This document shows, piece by piece, positions 1 to 9,645 of a stretch of 64,000 nucleotides of DNA. The notes beneath the pieces are model-generated. The model ran no database searches. It was given only the letters and a program-made list of their open reading frames with translations, and had not been told where the DNA came from. The position numbers were made by a program, and so were the translations under genes. Source of the stretch: Mycobacterium sp. 852002-40037_SCH5390672 (GTDB taxonomy: Bacteria; Actinomycetota; Actinomycetes; Mycobacteriales; Mycobacteriaceae); contig NZ_LZTA01000082.1 in NCBI RefSeq assembly GCF_001665875.1, forward strand, positions 1 to 64,000, written 5' to 3'. How positions within the stretch are numbered: position 1 is the stretch's first letter; every line of letters begins with the position of its first letter.

Positions 1-158
1 AGGTGGTTCCGCCCACCCTCAATCTGGAAAACCTCGACCCCGAAATCGACCTGGACGTGGTGGCCGGCAAACCCCGCCCGGGCAACTACGAGTACGCGAT
101 CAACAACTCGTTCGGCTTCGGTGGGCACAACGTGGCCATCGCCTTCGGGCGGTACTGA
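1..158 (+). CDS. Beta-ketoacyl-ACP synthase, C-terminal fragment (cut by window edge)
   Basis: The reading frame is open from the window edge (first full codon at base 3) to TGA at 156-158, giving the last 51 residues. They include NSFGFGGHN, the conserved C-terminal thiolase-fold motif of KAS I/II enzymes whose Gly-rich loop and His sit at the condensing active site. The family extends fatty or meromycolic acyl-ACP chains with malonyl-ACP, and the tail resembles mycobacterial KasA/KasB/FabF-type proteins. The N-terminus is outside the window, so the exact paralogue cannot be named. It is co-directional with the lactate monooxygenase gene downstream. Confidence 0.85.
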   Translation, partial: VVPPTLNLENLDPEIDLDVVAGKPRPGNYEYAINNSFGFGGHNVAIAFGRY

Positions 159-230
159 CGGCGACGCAGACGCCGGGCTGGATCGCCGAGCGCTCGTTTG
201 GTGACTGAAGCACGGGGTAAAGCAGCGACT

Positions 231-1409
231 ATGGCTTTCGCCGACTATCAAAACGAGTTGTACGACCAGTCGCTCCACGGCAATCAGCCGCAGTACCCGA
301 TCAGGTTCGAGGAGCTGGAGAAAAAGGCGTCGGCGGCGATGACGCCGAAAGTGCTGGGATACGTGGCAGGCGGCGCCGGTGACGAGCACACCCAGCGCGC
401 CAACTGCGAGGCTTTCAAGCGGTGGGGGTTGTATCCGCGCATGGGAATCGCCCCCGAGCAGCGCGACATGTCCGTCGAGTTGTTCGGCATCAGGTTGCCG
501 TCCCCGATTTTCATGGCACCCATCGGCGTCATCGGGGTATGCGACCCGGACGGGCACGGGGACATGCTCTGCGCGCGGGCCTCGGTCCGCACGGGTGTGC
601 CGTTTTTCGTGGGAACACTGTCGGCCGACCCGATGGAAGACCTTGCCGCCGAGCTGGGCGACACCCCGGCCTTTTTCCAGCTGTACACGCCGCCGGACCG
701 CACGATGGCCGCCAGCCTGGTGCACCGGGCCGAGGCGGCCGGCTTCAAGGGCATTGCCGTCACCCTCGACACCTGGGTCACCGGCTGGCGCCCCCGCGAC
801 CTGAGCGGCGGTAACTACCCCCAGGTGCCCAGTGGCTGCCTGGCCAACTACACCAGCGATCCGGTTTTTCGCGCCAGCCTGAGCCGGGGCGAAGACGCCA
901 CCGAGGCGGCGGTGCGCAAGCTACCGATCTTCGGTGGACCGTTTCGGTGGTCGGACCTGGAGTGGCTGCGATCCGAGACCAGCCTGCCGCTGATGGTCAA
1001 GGGCATCTGCCATCCCGACGACGTTCGCCGCGCCAAAGACATTGGCGTGGACGGCATTTACTGCTCCAACCATGGCGGTCGACAGGCCAACGGTGGGTTG
1101 CCCTGCTTGGATTGCCTGCCCGGGGTGATCGAGGCCGCCGGCGGGATGCCGGTGCTGTTCGACTCGGGTGTGCGCGGCGGCGCCGACATCATCAAAGCGC
1201 TCGCGCTGGGTGCTACCGCCGTGGGGATCGGCCGCCCCTACGCCTACGGGCTGGCCGTCGGCGGTGTCGACGGCATCGTGCACGTCTTGCGCTCGCTGCT
1301 GGCCGAAGCGGACCTGATCATGGCCGTCGATGGATATCCCTCACTCAAGGACCTGACGCCCGACGCACTCCGGCGCGTCGAATACGTTGACTCACACAGT
1401 TATTCGTAA
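231..1409 (+). CDS. Lactate 2-monooxygenase (FMN-dependent alpha-hydroxy-acid oxidase family)
   Basis: The 392-residue protein closely matches the family length. These enzymes oxidise L-lactate with O2 and, in the classic mycobacterial form, release acetate, CO2 and water through an FMN-bound pyruvate intermediate. The N-terminal block YVAGGAGDEHTQRAN resembles the M. smegmatis enzyme. CSNHGGRQ carries the catalytic His (about residue 281) and the FMN/substrate-binding Arg, and the phosphate-binding end of the TIM barrel includes DSGVRGGADI and GIGRPYAYG. I chose ATG 231 because conserved sequence begins there; TTG 198 would add 11 residues. The 3' end overlaps the convergent imuB gene by 10 bp. 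A related lactate oxidase releasing pyruvate and H2O2 is the main alternative. Confidence 0.88.
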   Translation: MAFADYQNELYDQSLHGNQPQYPIRFEELEKKASAAMTPKVLGYVAGGAGDEHTQRANCEAFKRWGLYPRMGIAPEQRDMSVELFGIRLPSPIFMAPIGVIGVCDPDGHGDMLCARASVRTGVPFFVGTLSADPMEDLAAELGDTPAFFQLYTPPDRTMAASLVHRAEAAGFKGIAVTLDTWVTGWRPRDLSGGNYPQVPSGCLANYTSDPVFRASLSRGEDATEAAVRKLPIFGGPFRWSDLEWLRSETSLPLMVKGICHPDDVRRAKDIGVDGIYCSNHGGRQANGGLPCLDCLPGVIEAAGGMPVLFDSGVRGGADIIKALALGATAVGIGRPYAYGLAVGGVDGIVHVLRSLLAEADLIMAVDGYPSLKDLTPDALRRVEYVDSHSYS

Positions 1410-2983
1410 CTGCCCTCCACATACCAGCGCCGCTGGCGATAGCACAGCAGCAGCGCACGCTCACTCTCCAGCAATACCTGGGCGCGGGCGGTGCGACCCT
1501 TACCCAGGTCGGGATCCCACCATCGTTCGTCGACCGGCCAGGGCCCGGACCACCAGCACAGCCGCTCGTCCCGGCCCTGGGCGATCATGCGCGCGGGGTC
1601 GGCGGAGAACAGCCCCCGAATGGTCACCCGTATCGGATTTCCTTGGGCGTCAAGAAGTTCCACCGGATCGTCAAGCAACACCGCCGGTGAGGGCTCGGGC
1701 AGCCGGCCGGGCCACGGCAGGTCGGGGTCGGCCCGCGGTACCGGCTCGTCGCCCAGCGGGATCAGCGTGATGCGCTCGGCCGGGCCGCGCCCGCCGGACA
1801 GCACCGGCACTCGCACCGCCTCGGGGCCGAGCAGGCCCTGCACCCGCACCAGCGCCCGGCGGGCCCGCAGCCTGTCCTCCTCACCCAGGCCGCCCCAGAG
1901 CGGCAACTGCAACGCCTCGGCGGATACCACCTCCACCGCGCCCAGCCGCAACAACGTCACCGCGGCGGTGGGACGGGGATCGCGCGCGGTGCGGCTGCTC
2001 AACCATCCGTCGAGCTGCCAGCGCACCCGATCGGCGGTGGCATCCTCGGTCAACGGCTCGGCGCACCGCCACACCCGGTGCAGTTCTTCGCCGTTGGCGG
2101 TCACGGCGTGGATGGCCAGCCGGGTGCATCCCACCCCGGCGGCCATCAGCGTCTGATGCAGACGGCCGGCCAGTGAGCGCCCGGCGAACGCCGCGGCATC
2201 AACCCGGTCGATCGGCGGATCGCAATCCAGCACGGCCTCGAGTTCGGCCGGCGGCTCCCGGCCCGACGGCGGCCGTTCGGGTTCGCCGCGGGCCAACCGG
2301 TGCGCGGTCACCCCGTCGGCGCCGAACCTGGAAGCCACGTCGCTGCGCGACAGTGCGGCGAACTGCCCGATGGTACGAATCCCCATCCGCCACAACAGGT
2401 CCGTCAGTTCCTCGCGGCCGGCACCGGACAGGCTCGGCTCGGTGGCAAGTTGGCGGATGGACAGCACCGACAGAAACTTCGCATCGCCTCCCGGCTCGAC
2501 GATACGGCCCGCCCGCGCCGCGAAGACCGCGGTGGACAACTGGTCGGCGATCCCGGCCTGACACTCGGCGCCGGCCACTGAACTCACAGCCACCGCATCG
2601 ATCAGCCGTTCGGCGGCGGTGACCTCGGACCCGAAATAGCGGGCCGCCCCGCGCACCGGCATCACCAGGAGGCCGGGCCGCAGCACCTCGGCACGGGGTA
2701 CCAGGTCGTCCACCGCCGCAACCACCGCTTCGAAGAAGCGGGCGTCGCGGTCCGCGTCGGCGGCGGTGACGTGCAGTTGCGGGCACCGGGCGGCCGCCTC
2801 CCGGCGCCGCAACCCCCGCCGCACTCCGGCCGCACGGGCGGCCGACGAGCAGGCGATCACCCGGTTGGCCAGCGTGACCGCGATCGGGGTGGTCGCGGAC
2901 AGACCCGCGGCCGTCGCCGCCGCGACCGCGGGCCAATCCATGCACCAGATCGCCAAAACCCTTGAGCCAGAAGGGGGCACCAC
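1400..2983 (-). CDS. imuB: ImuB, Y-family polymerase-like mutasome scaffold (Rv3394c homologue)
   Basis: The protein has 527 residues, equal to the M. tuberculosis protein as I recall it. ImuB is a Y-family DNA polymerase fold that lacks polymerase activity; it bridges DnaE2 and the beta clamp in SOS-induced mutagenic repair. Residues 359-364 read QLPLWG, the beta-clamp-binding motif known from mycobacterial ImuB. The N-terminal palm region (AIWCMDWPA) does not have the normal acidic pattern of active Y-family enzymes. The gene starts with GTG only 4 bp after the imuA' stop, so the two are probably one transcript under the upstream LexA box. The C-terminal roughly 160 residues contain the ImuA'/DnaE2-interaction region typical of the family. 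Confidence 0.93.
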   Translation of the reverse strand: MVPPSGSRVLAIWCMDWPAVAAATAAGLSATTPIAVTLANRVIACSSAARAAGVRRGLRRREAAARCPQLHVTAADADRDARFFEAVVAAVDDLVPRAEVLRPGLLVMPVRGAARYFGSEVTAAERLIDAVAVSSVAGAECQAGIADQLSTAVFAARAGRIVEPGGDAKFLSVLSIRQLATEPSLSGAGREELTDLLWRMGIRTIGQFAALSRSDVASRFGADGVTAHRLARGEPERPPSGREPPAELEAVLDCDPPIDRVDAAAFAGRSLAGRLHQTLMAAGVGCTRLAIHAVTANGEELHRVWRCAEPLTEDATADRVRWQLDGWLSSRTARDPRPTAAVTLLRLGAVEVVSAEALQLPLWGGLGEEDRLRARRALVRVQGLLGPEAVRVPVLSGGRGPAERITLIPLGDEPVPRADPDLPWPGRLPEPSPAVLLDDPVELLDAQGNPIRVTIRGLFSADPARMIAQGRDERLCWWSGPWPVDERWWDPDLGKGRTARAQVLLESERALLLCYRQRRWYVEGSYE

Positions 2984-2987
2984 GGTA

Positions 2988-3680
2988 TTACCCGGCTCGC
3001 GCTGGGGTCATCACCCGTCGTCCCGCACACATCCCGCTGACCTGCAGCCGCACCCCGGCGATCCGGCCGAATCCAGGGACGGGCGCCTCCCGACAGCCCG
3101 GAGTGATCTCATAACCACAGACCCGGGCGGCAAGGCGCGTGGGCGCCCCTTGCCAATCGCCACCGGTGACCAACAGGGTGCAGCCCTTGTTCCGGGCGCG
3201 GGCCACCACCGCGCGCGCCCGCGTTGGCGGCACCCGGCGCCCGCCCAGCCCCAGGACCACCAGATCCATGCCGTCGACGAGCACCGCGGCCACCTCCACC
3301 GGATCGGTTCCGGGATCCGGTATCACCGCGACCCGGCTCAGATCCGCCCCCATCTCCGCGGCGGCCAGCAGCCCGATGTCCGGCTGGCCGACGATTGCGG
3401 CGTTGCCACCGGCCGCCGTGACGGCGGCCACCATGCTCAGCAGCAGCGACCGGGCACCCGAGAGCACGGCGACCGTTCCCCGCGGCACCGGCGCGGGCAA
3501 CAGATCGGCCAGCCACGACGGGAGGGCCAGCTGGAATTCCGAGTCCGGCAGCAGGTCGCCGGCGGGCGCGAAGGCCGGCCCGGCCTTCTTGCCGGAGATG
3601 CTCGCCATCCGCCGGCGAAGCGATTCCAGCTGTTCAGCACGGGTGTCCTGGCGGGGGCTGGAGGCAAAAGCCGCGGTCAT
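2988..3680 (-). CDS. imuA': ImuA', RecA-like mutasome accessory protein (Rv3395c homologue)
   Basis: This 230-residue protein is the essential partner of ImuB and DnaE2 in damage-induced mutagenesis. The sequence has the RecA-like core expected of ImuA family members ([15 protein letters not shown] in place of a perfect P-loop, then VRVSVIPDPG-like and DLVVLGLGG beta strands). ATG 3680 is preceded by AGGAGG six bases away, a strong ribosome-binding site. The M. tuberculosis protein is about 25 residues shorter and would correspond to the internal Met at about residue 26, but that Met has no comparable upstream signal. A canonical mycobacterial SOS box lies 36 bp upstream of the start. Confidence 0.9.
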   Translation of the reverse strand: MTAAFASSPRQDTRAEQLESLRRRMASISGKKAGPAFAPAGDLLPDSEFQLALPSWLADLLPAPVPRGTVAVLSGARSLLLSMVAAVTAAGGNAAIVGQPDIGLLAAAEMGADLSRVAVIPDPGTDPVEVAAVLVDGMDLVVLGLGGRRVPPTRARAVVARARNKGCTLLVTGGDWQGAPTRLAARVCGYEITPGCREAPVPGFGRIAGVRLQVSGMCAGRRVMTPARAG

Positions 3681-3715
3681 GACAGCCTCCTAGCACCAGG
3701 TTCCGGGAAGTGTAT

Positions 3716-3731
3716 TCGAATGTATGTTCGA
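3716..3731 (-). promoter_or_regulatory. SOS box (LexA operator) for imuA'-imuB
   Basis: TCGAATGTATGTTCGA matches the mycobacterial LexA consensus TCGAAC-N4-GTTCGA at 11 of 12 arm positions. It sits 36 bp upstream of the imuA' start codon on the strand of transcription. Transcription of the mutasome genes should therefore be repressed by LexA and induced by RecA after DNA damage. Confidence 0.9.
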
Positions 3732-3849
3732 TACATTTCGAAGTAAACACCCGCCCTCCGACAACCGTCAAGCGACGCAAGGGGCAGTGTTATGCGATCG
3801 GTACTGGTGTGGCTGATGGGTGCCCTGTGGCCGATTTCGCGGCGGCCGG

Positions 3850-5460
<1,611 letters not shown>

Positions 5461-5505
5461 GCACGCGAGTCTAGTGGCTGCCGGCATCGCCGCCGCCCCG
5501 CAGGG

Positions 5506-6147
5506 CTACAGCGAAAACACGTGACGCATTGTGTCGACGGCATCCGGGTCGCCGTCGAACTCGATGCGGCGTAGCGCTGCCTTACGCTTGACTTCGCTTG
5601 CCCCCAGCCGGGCGGTGACGAGGTCGGCCGCGCTGGCGGTCAGAGTCACCGAAGGCTCGCCCCGAGCGGCCGCGAGGCGGCCTTGCGTTACCGCGAACTC
5701 GAAACGGCGGCCGTCGATCTCGACGCGATACGTCGCCTCGACGTCGGCTGCGTTAGCGGCGTTGCCGCCCAGCAGTATTCCCGCGAGGAACCCGTTGAGC
5801 GGCGACACCGGGCCGTCCTCGACCGGGTCCAGTCGGTCCAGCCCGAACCACGCGATGCTGTGCAGGATCGGCAGTACCCGCTGCCAGCCCAGGTCGCTGA
5901 GCGTGTACACGGTACGCCCGATGGGCGCCGGCAGGTCGTTCCGGTCGACGAGCCCGGCCTCTTGTAGTTCTTTGAGCCGCTCGGCGAGCAGATTGGTTGC
6001 GATCCCGGGCAGCGCGTCGCGCAGGTCGCCGTAGCGGCGGGCTCCTCCGACCAGCTCGCGCAGGATCAGCAACGTCCACCGCTCGCCCAGGACGTCGAGG
6101 CCGCGCGCGATCGGGCAGTTCTGGTTGTAGTTCCGGACCGGCACCAC
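5506..6147 (-). CDS. HxlR-type winged-helix regulator with C-terminal SCP2-like domain
   Basis: The protein has 213 residues. The first roughly 100 form an HxlR-family winged helix: CPIARGLDVLGERWTLLILR is the family signature, followed by YGDLRDALPGIATNLLAERL as the recognition helix region and GRTVYTLSDLG as the wing. The remaining about 100 residues resemble an SCP2/alkyl-sulfatase C-terminal ligand-binding fold, a common actinobacterial fusion. The gene starts GTG-GTG. It diverges from the DHA2 exporter gene across a short AT-rich interval holding an inverted repeat, so it most likely controls the exporter operon and itself, perhaps in response to a hydrophobic ligand. The ligand is unknown. 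Confidence 0.88.
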   Translation of the reverse strand: MVPVRNYNQNCPIARGLDVLGERWTLLILRELVGGARRYGDLRDALPGIATNLLAERLKELQEAGLVDRNDLPAPIGRTVYTLSDLGWQRVLPILHSIAWFGLDRLDPVEDGPVSPLNGFLAGILLGGNAANAADVEATYRVEIDGRRFEFAVTQGRLAAARGEPSVTLTASAADLVTARLGASEVKRKAALRRIEFDGDPDAVDTMRHVFSL

Positions 6148-6169
6148 GTCAGCCTACCGTGTTACAGAC

Positions 6170-6183
6170 ATGTTTTTCAACAT
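6170..6183. promoter_or_regulatory. Inverted repeat, candidate operator between HxlR gene and exporter operon
   Basis: ATGTT-TTTC-AACAT is a perfect 5-bp inverted repeat in the 76-bp divergent interval 6148-6223, which is far more AT-rich than its surroundings. Placement between the two divergent starts suggests an HxlR binding site. The arms are short, so this is tentative. Confidence 0.4.
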
Positions 6184-6223
6184 ATTACTTGATTTATTTG
6201 TCTATCGACTTTATCGTCTTGTC

Positions 6224-7786
6224 ATGCATACCGCTCCGGTGCTCACGCGCTCCCGCAGTCATCCGATCGCCGCGCTCGCCGTCATCTGCCTTGGCGTCTT
6301 CGTCATCAGCGTCGATGCCACCATCGTCAACGTCGCGCTGCCCACGCTGTCACGTGAACTCGGTGCCGACACCGCTCAACTGCAGTGGATCGTCGACGCC
6401 TACACCCTGGTGATGTCCGGTCTGCTGCTCTCGGCGGGCAGCCTCTCCGACCGCTACGGCAGGCGAGGCTGGCTGAATTCCGGGCTGGCACTGTTCGCCG
6501 TAACTTCCGCGATTGCGGCACAAACGAATTCGGCGGACGCGTTGATCGCGGCACGCGCGGCCATGGGGGTGGGCGCCGCGGTGATCTTCCCGACCACGCT
6601 GGGACTGATCACCAACATCTTCACCGACCCGGTACCCCGCGCCAAGGCGATCGGACTGTGGGCGGCCATGGTCGGCGTCGGGGTGGCCGTGGGGCCGATC
6701 AGCGGCGGATGGCTGCTCGAGCACTTCTGGTGGGGCTCGATATTCATGGTGAACATTCCGATCGCGGCCCTGGCCATCATCGGCGGCACGCTGTTCGTTC
6801 CGACCTCGCGCGACCCCGCGACGCCGCGCGTCGACGTCCCCGGCCTCATCCTGTCCGCAACCGGGATCACGACGCTCGTCTACACGGTCATCGAGGCGCC
6901 CACCTGGGGCTGGACCGACGGCCGAACCGCGGCCGGATTCGCGCTCGCCGCAAGCATTCTCGCCGCATTTGCGCTCTGGGAGCGGCGCAGCACCCATCCG
7001 ATGCTCGACGTCTCGGTGTTCGCCAACCGGCGGTTCTCCGGCGGCAGCCTGGCGGTGACCGCCGGGTTTCTCACCCTGTTCGGTTTCATCTTCGTCATCA
7101 CCCAGTACTTCCAATTCATCAAGGACTACACGGCGTTTCAGGCCGGCGTGCGATTGCTGCCGGTCGCCGGGTCCATCGCGCTGGCCAGCATCCTTGGGCC
7201 CCGGCTGGTGGAACGAATCGGCACCACCGCCGTCGTCTCCGCAGGCCTCGCCATATTCGCCGGCGGGCTGGCGTGGGCGTCCACCGCCGACGCCGCCACG
7301 CCGTACAACCAGATCGCCGTGCAGATGCTACTGCTCGGGGGCGGCCTCGGCCTGACCTTTTCACCGGCCACCGAGGCCATCATGGGATCTTTGTCCGCCG
7401 ACAAGGCGGGGGTGGGCTCGGCCGTCAACGACACGACGCGCGAACTCGGCGGCACCCTCGGAGTCGCCATCGCGGGCAGCGTCTTCGCATCGGTGTACTC
7501 GGGGCATCTGGGCGCCTCCGCCTTGACCGGACTACCCGCCGATGCCATGCGTCATTCGATGGCTGTGGCCCACACGGTGATCCAGCAACTGCCGGCGCCG
7601 CAGGCCGCTGCCGTCCGCGGCGTGGTCAACCGCGCGTTCCTGGACGGCATGCAGGTCAGCTCGCTGGTGTGCGCGGGCATCGCGCTGGGCGCCGCGATCA
7701 TCGTCGCCTGGCTTCTGCCATCCCGGCAGTCGGCACACCGTCCGGAAACCGAGATCACCACGATCACCGAAAGGGCAACGCGATGA
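6224..7786 (+). CDS. DHA2-family (EmrB/QacA-type) MFS multidrug exporter
   Basis: The 520-residue integral membrane protein is a proton-coupled drug/H+ antiporter of the 14-helix DHA2 group. Signature segments are DATIVNVALPTL in helix 1 (family motif D1), GSLSDRYGRRGWL between helices 2 and 3 (motif A), and a Gly-rich GVGVAVGPISGGWLLE antiporter motif C in helix 5. ATG 6224 begins at the conserved N-terminus; an upstream in-frame ATG at 6170 would add 18 unlikely residues that overlap the candidate operator. The stop codon overlaps the next start (ATGA), so the downstream peptide is translationally coupled. The substrate may be the product of the neighbouring methyltransferase/hydrolase genes, but that is inference. 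Confidence 0.92.
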   Translation: MHTAPVLTRSRSHPIAALAVICLGVFVISVDATIVNVALPTLSRELGADTAQLQWIVDAYTLVMSGLLLSAGSLSDRYGRRGWLNSGLALFAVTSAIAAQTNSADALIAARAAMGVGAAVIFPTTLGLITNIFTDPVPRAKAIGLWAAMVGVGVAVGPISGGWLLEHFWWGSIFMVNIPIAALAIIGGTLFVPTSRDPATPRVDVPGLILSATGITTLVYTVIEAPTWGWTDGRTAAGFALAASILAAFALWERRSTHPMLDVSVFANRRFSGGSLAVTAGFLTLFGFIFVITQYFQFIKDYTAFQAGVRLLPVAGSIALASILGPRLVERIGTTAVVSAGLAIFAGGLAWASTADAATPYNQIAVQMLLLGGGLGLTFSPATEAIMGSLSADKAGVGSAVNDTTRELGGTLGVAIAGSVFASVYSGHLGASALTGLPADAMRHSMAVAHTVIQQLPAPQAAAVRGVVNRAFLDGMQVSSLVCAGIALGAAIIVAWLLPSRQSAHRPETEITTITERATR

Positions 7787-7896
7787 ACACACCAGCTATG
7801 GGCAGCAGTTATGTCCCCGGGCACGCCGACGTGGAGGTCCAATGGCTGCTGCTGGGCGCGCCGATCGGCATCGCCGGGGCCCGGGTGCAGAAATGA
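7783..7896 (+). CDS. 37-residue peptide between exporter and methyltransferase genes
   Basis: ATG 7783 overlaps the exporter stop (ATGA), and its own stop overlaps the methyltransferase start in the same way. A GAAAGGG ribosome-binding sequence lies about 7 bases upstream. The peptide starts MNTPAMGSSYVPGHADVEVQ, continues with WLLLGAPIGIAGARVQ and ends in Lys; it has a polar N-terminal half and a hydrophobic Gly/Ile/Ala-rich C-terminal half. No Cys is present. I recognise no family. The position in a tightly packed operon with an exporter, a methyltransferase and a hydrolase makes a modified-peptide precursor conceivable, but it could equally be a coupling leader peptide or a remnant of a lost gene. 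Confidence 0.5.
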   Translation: MNTPAMGSSYVPGHADVEVQWLLLGAPIGIAGARVQK

Positions 7897-8699
7897 ACGA
7901 CACAATCGAGAACCAGTACTCGACAGGACTGTCGCGCACCAACATCGAGCATGCGCTGGTCTGCGCCGGCAAAGACCTTGACCACCTCACCCCGGCCGAC
8001 CTGGCATTGCTGGAGGACTTCCACACCATGGGCCGCATTGCCACCAACCAGCTGGTGGACCTGGCGCAAATCACCAGCGAGAGCTTGGTTCTCGACGCCG
8101 GCAGCGGAGTCGGTGGCACCGCCCGCTACGTCGCCGACCGCTACGGCTGCACCGTCGCTGCGGTGGACCTGACCGACGAATACTGCCAGACGAACCGTTG
8201 GCTCAACCGACTCGTCGGACTCGACGGCCTCATCACCGTTCGGCAGTCCGATGTCACCGAACTTCCCTTCCCCGACGGAACTTTCGACGTCGCCATCAGC
8301 CAGCACGTCCAGATGAACGTGCCCGACAAGGCCCGCCTGTACGCCGAGGCGCACCGCGTCCTCAAAGGTGGCGGGCGGCTTGCCCTGTGGGACATCACAA
8401 TCGGGGATGATGGCCCCGCGCTCGACTATCCGCTCCCGTGGGCCGACGAGCCCGGGCGCAGCTGCCTGGTCACCCCCGAGCAATTGCGCGCCGCCGTGGA
8501 GTCCGCCGGGTTCACGGTCGAGCACTGGAACGATCTCACCGACCAGGCGGCCGCGCTCATGCAGGCCGTGCTGGCCCAGCCCGACAGCCCGCTGGGCCTG
8601 CACGCGTTCGTCACCGACTTCGGCCGGAAGGCTGAAAACCTCACCCAGGCCCTGGCCGACGGACGGCTTCGCGCCATCCAAGCAGTGTGCGAAAGGTAA
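7893..8699 (+). CDS. Class I SAM-dependent methyltransferase
   Basis: The 268-residue protein has the Rossmann-like SAM fold. Motif I is LVLDAGSGVGGTARYVA, the acidic residue ending strand 2 is in AAVDLTDEYC, and motif post-I/II is LPFPDGTFDVAISQHVQMNV, followed by LKGGGRLALWDIT. This pattern is closest to UbiE/Methyltransf_11 and sarcosine/dimethylglycine or small-molecule C/O/N-methyltransferases. ATG 7893 overlaps the stop of the 37-residue peptide gene. The next gene (alpha/beta hydrolase) begins 4 bp after its stop. The methyl acceptor cannot be told from sequence. Confidence 0.9.
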   Translation: MNDTIENQYSTGLSRTNIEHALVCAGKDLDHLTPADLALLEDFHTMGRIATNQLVDLAQITSESLVLDAGSGVGGTARYVADRYGCTVAAVDLTDEYCQTNRWLNRLVGLDGLITVRQSDVTELPFPDGTFDVAISQHVQMNVPDKARLYAEAHRVLKGGGRLALWDITIGDDGPALDYPLPWADEPGRSCLVTPEQLRAAVESAGFTVEHWNDLTDQAAALMQAVLAQPDSPLGLHAFVTDFGRKAENLTQALADGRLRAIQAVCER

Positions 8700-8703
8700 A
8701 TAG

Positions 8704-9594
8704 ATGCACGCCAACGAGATTCCCGACCAGCGTTACACCATGACCTGGAGCGGCGGCCGCGGCACGGTGAAGTTCCTGCGCCGGTCCGACGGGTCGCGGT
8801 TGCGCTACTTCACGGCAGGAACCGGTCCGCCGCTCGTTCTGCTGCACACGGTCCGCACCCAGCTGGACTACTTCCAGCGGGTAGTGCCCGCGCTGTGGGA
8901 CGAATACACCGTCTACGCGCTCGACCTGCCCGGGATGGGATGGTCCGACATCGCCGGCGGCGCACGCTACGGCGAGCCCGAACTGCGCGGCGCCCTCGTC
9001 GAATTCATCACCGCGCTGGACCTGCGGGACGTCACGTTGGTAGGCGAATCGATGGGCGGTGCGATCGCATTGCTGGCCTCGATCGAGCTGACAGGCCACC
9101 TGTCCAGCGTCATCGCCTTCAATCCCTACGACTACCCGAGTGGACTCGAGCGTGGCAACTGGCTCGCCCGCCTGATCGGAACGGCCGTCCGGCTCCCCGG
9201 CTCCGGGCCGATCTTCGCCCGGCTGGAAAACCGGCTCATCCTCAAAGGCATGCTTGCCGGCGGCTTCGCCGACCGCGGTGCGCTCCCGAAGGACTTCGTC
9301 ACCGAACTGCGCCGCAGCGGCCGGCGCCGCGGCTACCCCACGGTGAACCGGGCCATCATGCGCAACCTCACCGGGTTCATCGACGCACGCGACCGCTACA
9401 CCCAGGTGGAGGCCCCCGTGACGCTGATCTACAGCGAGCACGATTGGTCGCGCGTCGCGGACCGCGAGCAGGTCGCCCGCCGGCTCCCCCACGCCGACAT
9501 CATCACAATTCCAGGCACCGGCCACTTCTCGGCGCTCGAGCGCCCAACGGAAATGGTGCGAATCATCCGCCGAAGCGCAACCGCCCGTCGATAA
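8704..9594 (+). CDS. Alpha/beta-hydrolase fold enzyme
   Basis: The 296-residue protein has the canonical fold order: VLLHTVRTQLDYF (oxyanion region), DLPGMGWSD, the nucleophile elbow GESMGG with Ser116, then YSEHDWSRV carrying the acid residue and GTGHFSALE carrying the catalytic His. It has no signal peptide. It is the last gene of the exporter-peptide-methyltransferase operon, 4 bp after the methyltransferase stop. Hydrolase, haloperoxidase or esterase activity is possible; the cap region (about 140-220) is basic and does not identify a substrate. Confidence 0.88.
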   Translation: MHANEIPDQRYTMTWSGGRGTVKFLRRSDGSRLRYFTAGTGPPLVLLHTVRTQLDYFQRVVPALWDEYTVYALDLPGMGWSDIAGGARYGEPELRGALVEFITALDLRDVTLVGESMGGAIALLASIELTGHLSSVIAFNPYDYPSGLERGNWLARLIGTAVRLPGSGPIFARLENRLILKGMLAGGFADRGALPKDFVTELRRSGRRRGYPTVNRAIMRNLTGFIDARDRYTQVEAPVTLIYSEHDWSRVADREQVARRLPHADIITIPGTGHFSALERPTEMVRIIRRSATARR

Positions 9595-9645
9595 CGCAGG
9601 GCCGGCCGGCGGCCACCGCACCACCCGCCGACCCAGACGAACCCG

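Noticed and set aside
6385..7896. A 503-codon open frame overlapping the exporter gene on the same strand
   Set aside because: It is a shadow frame of the exporter gene with arginine/histidine-rich composition typical of out-of-phase GC-rich DNA. Only its last 37 codons, after ATG 7783, have independent support.
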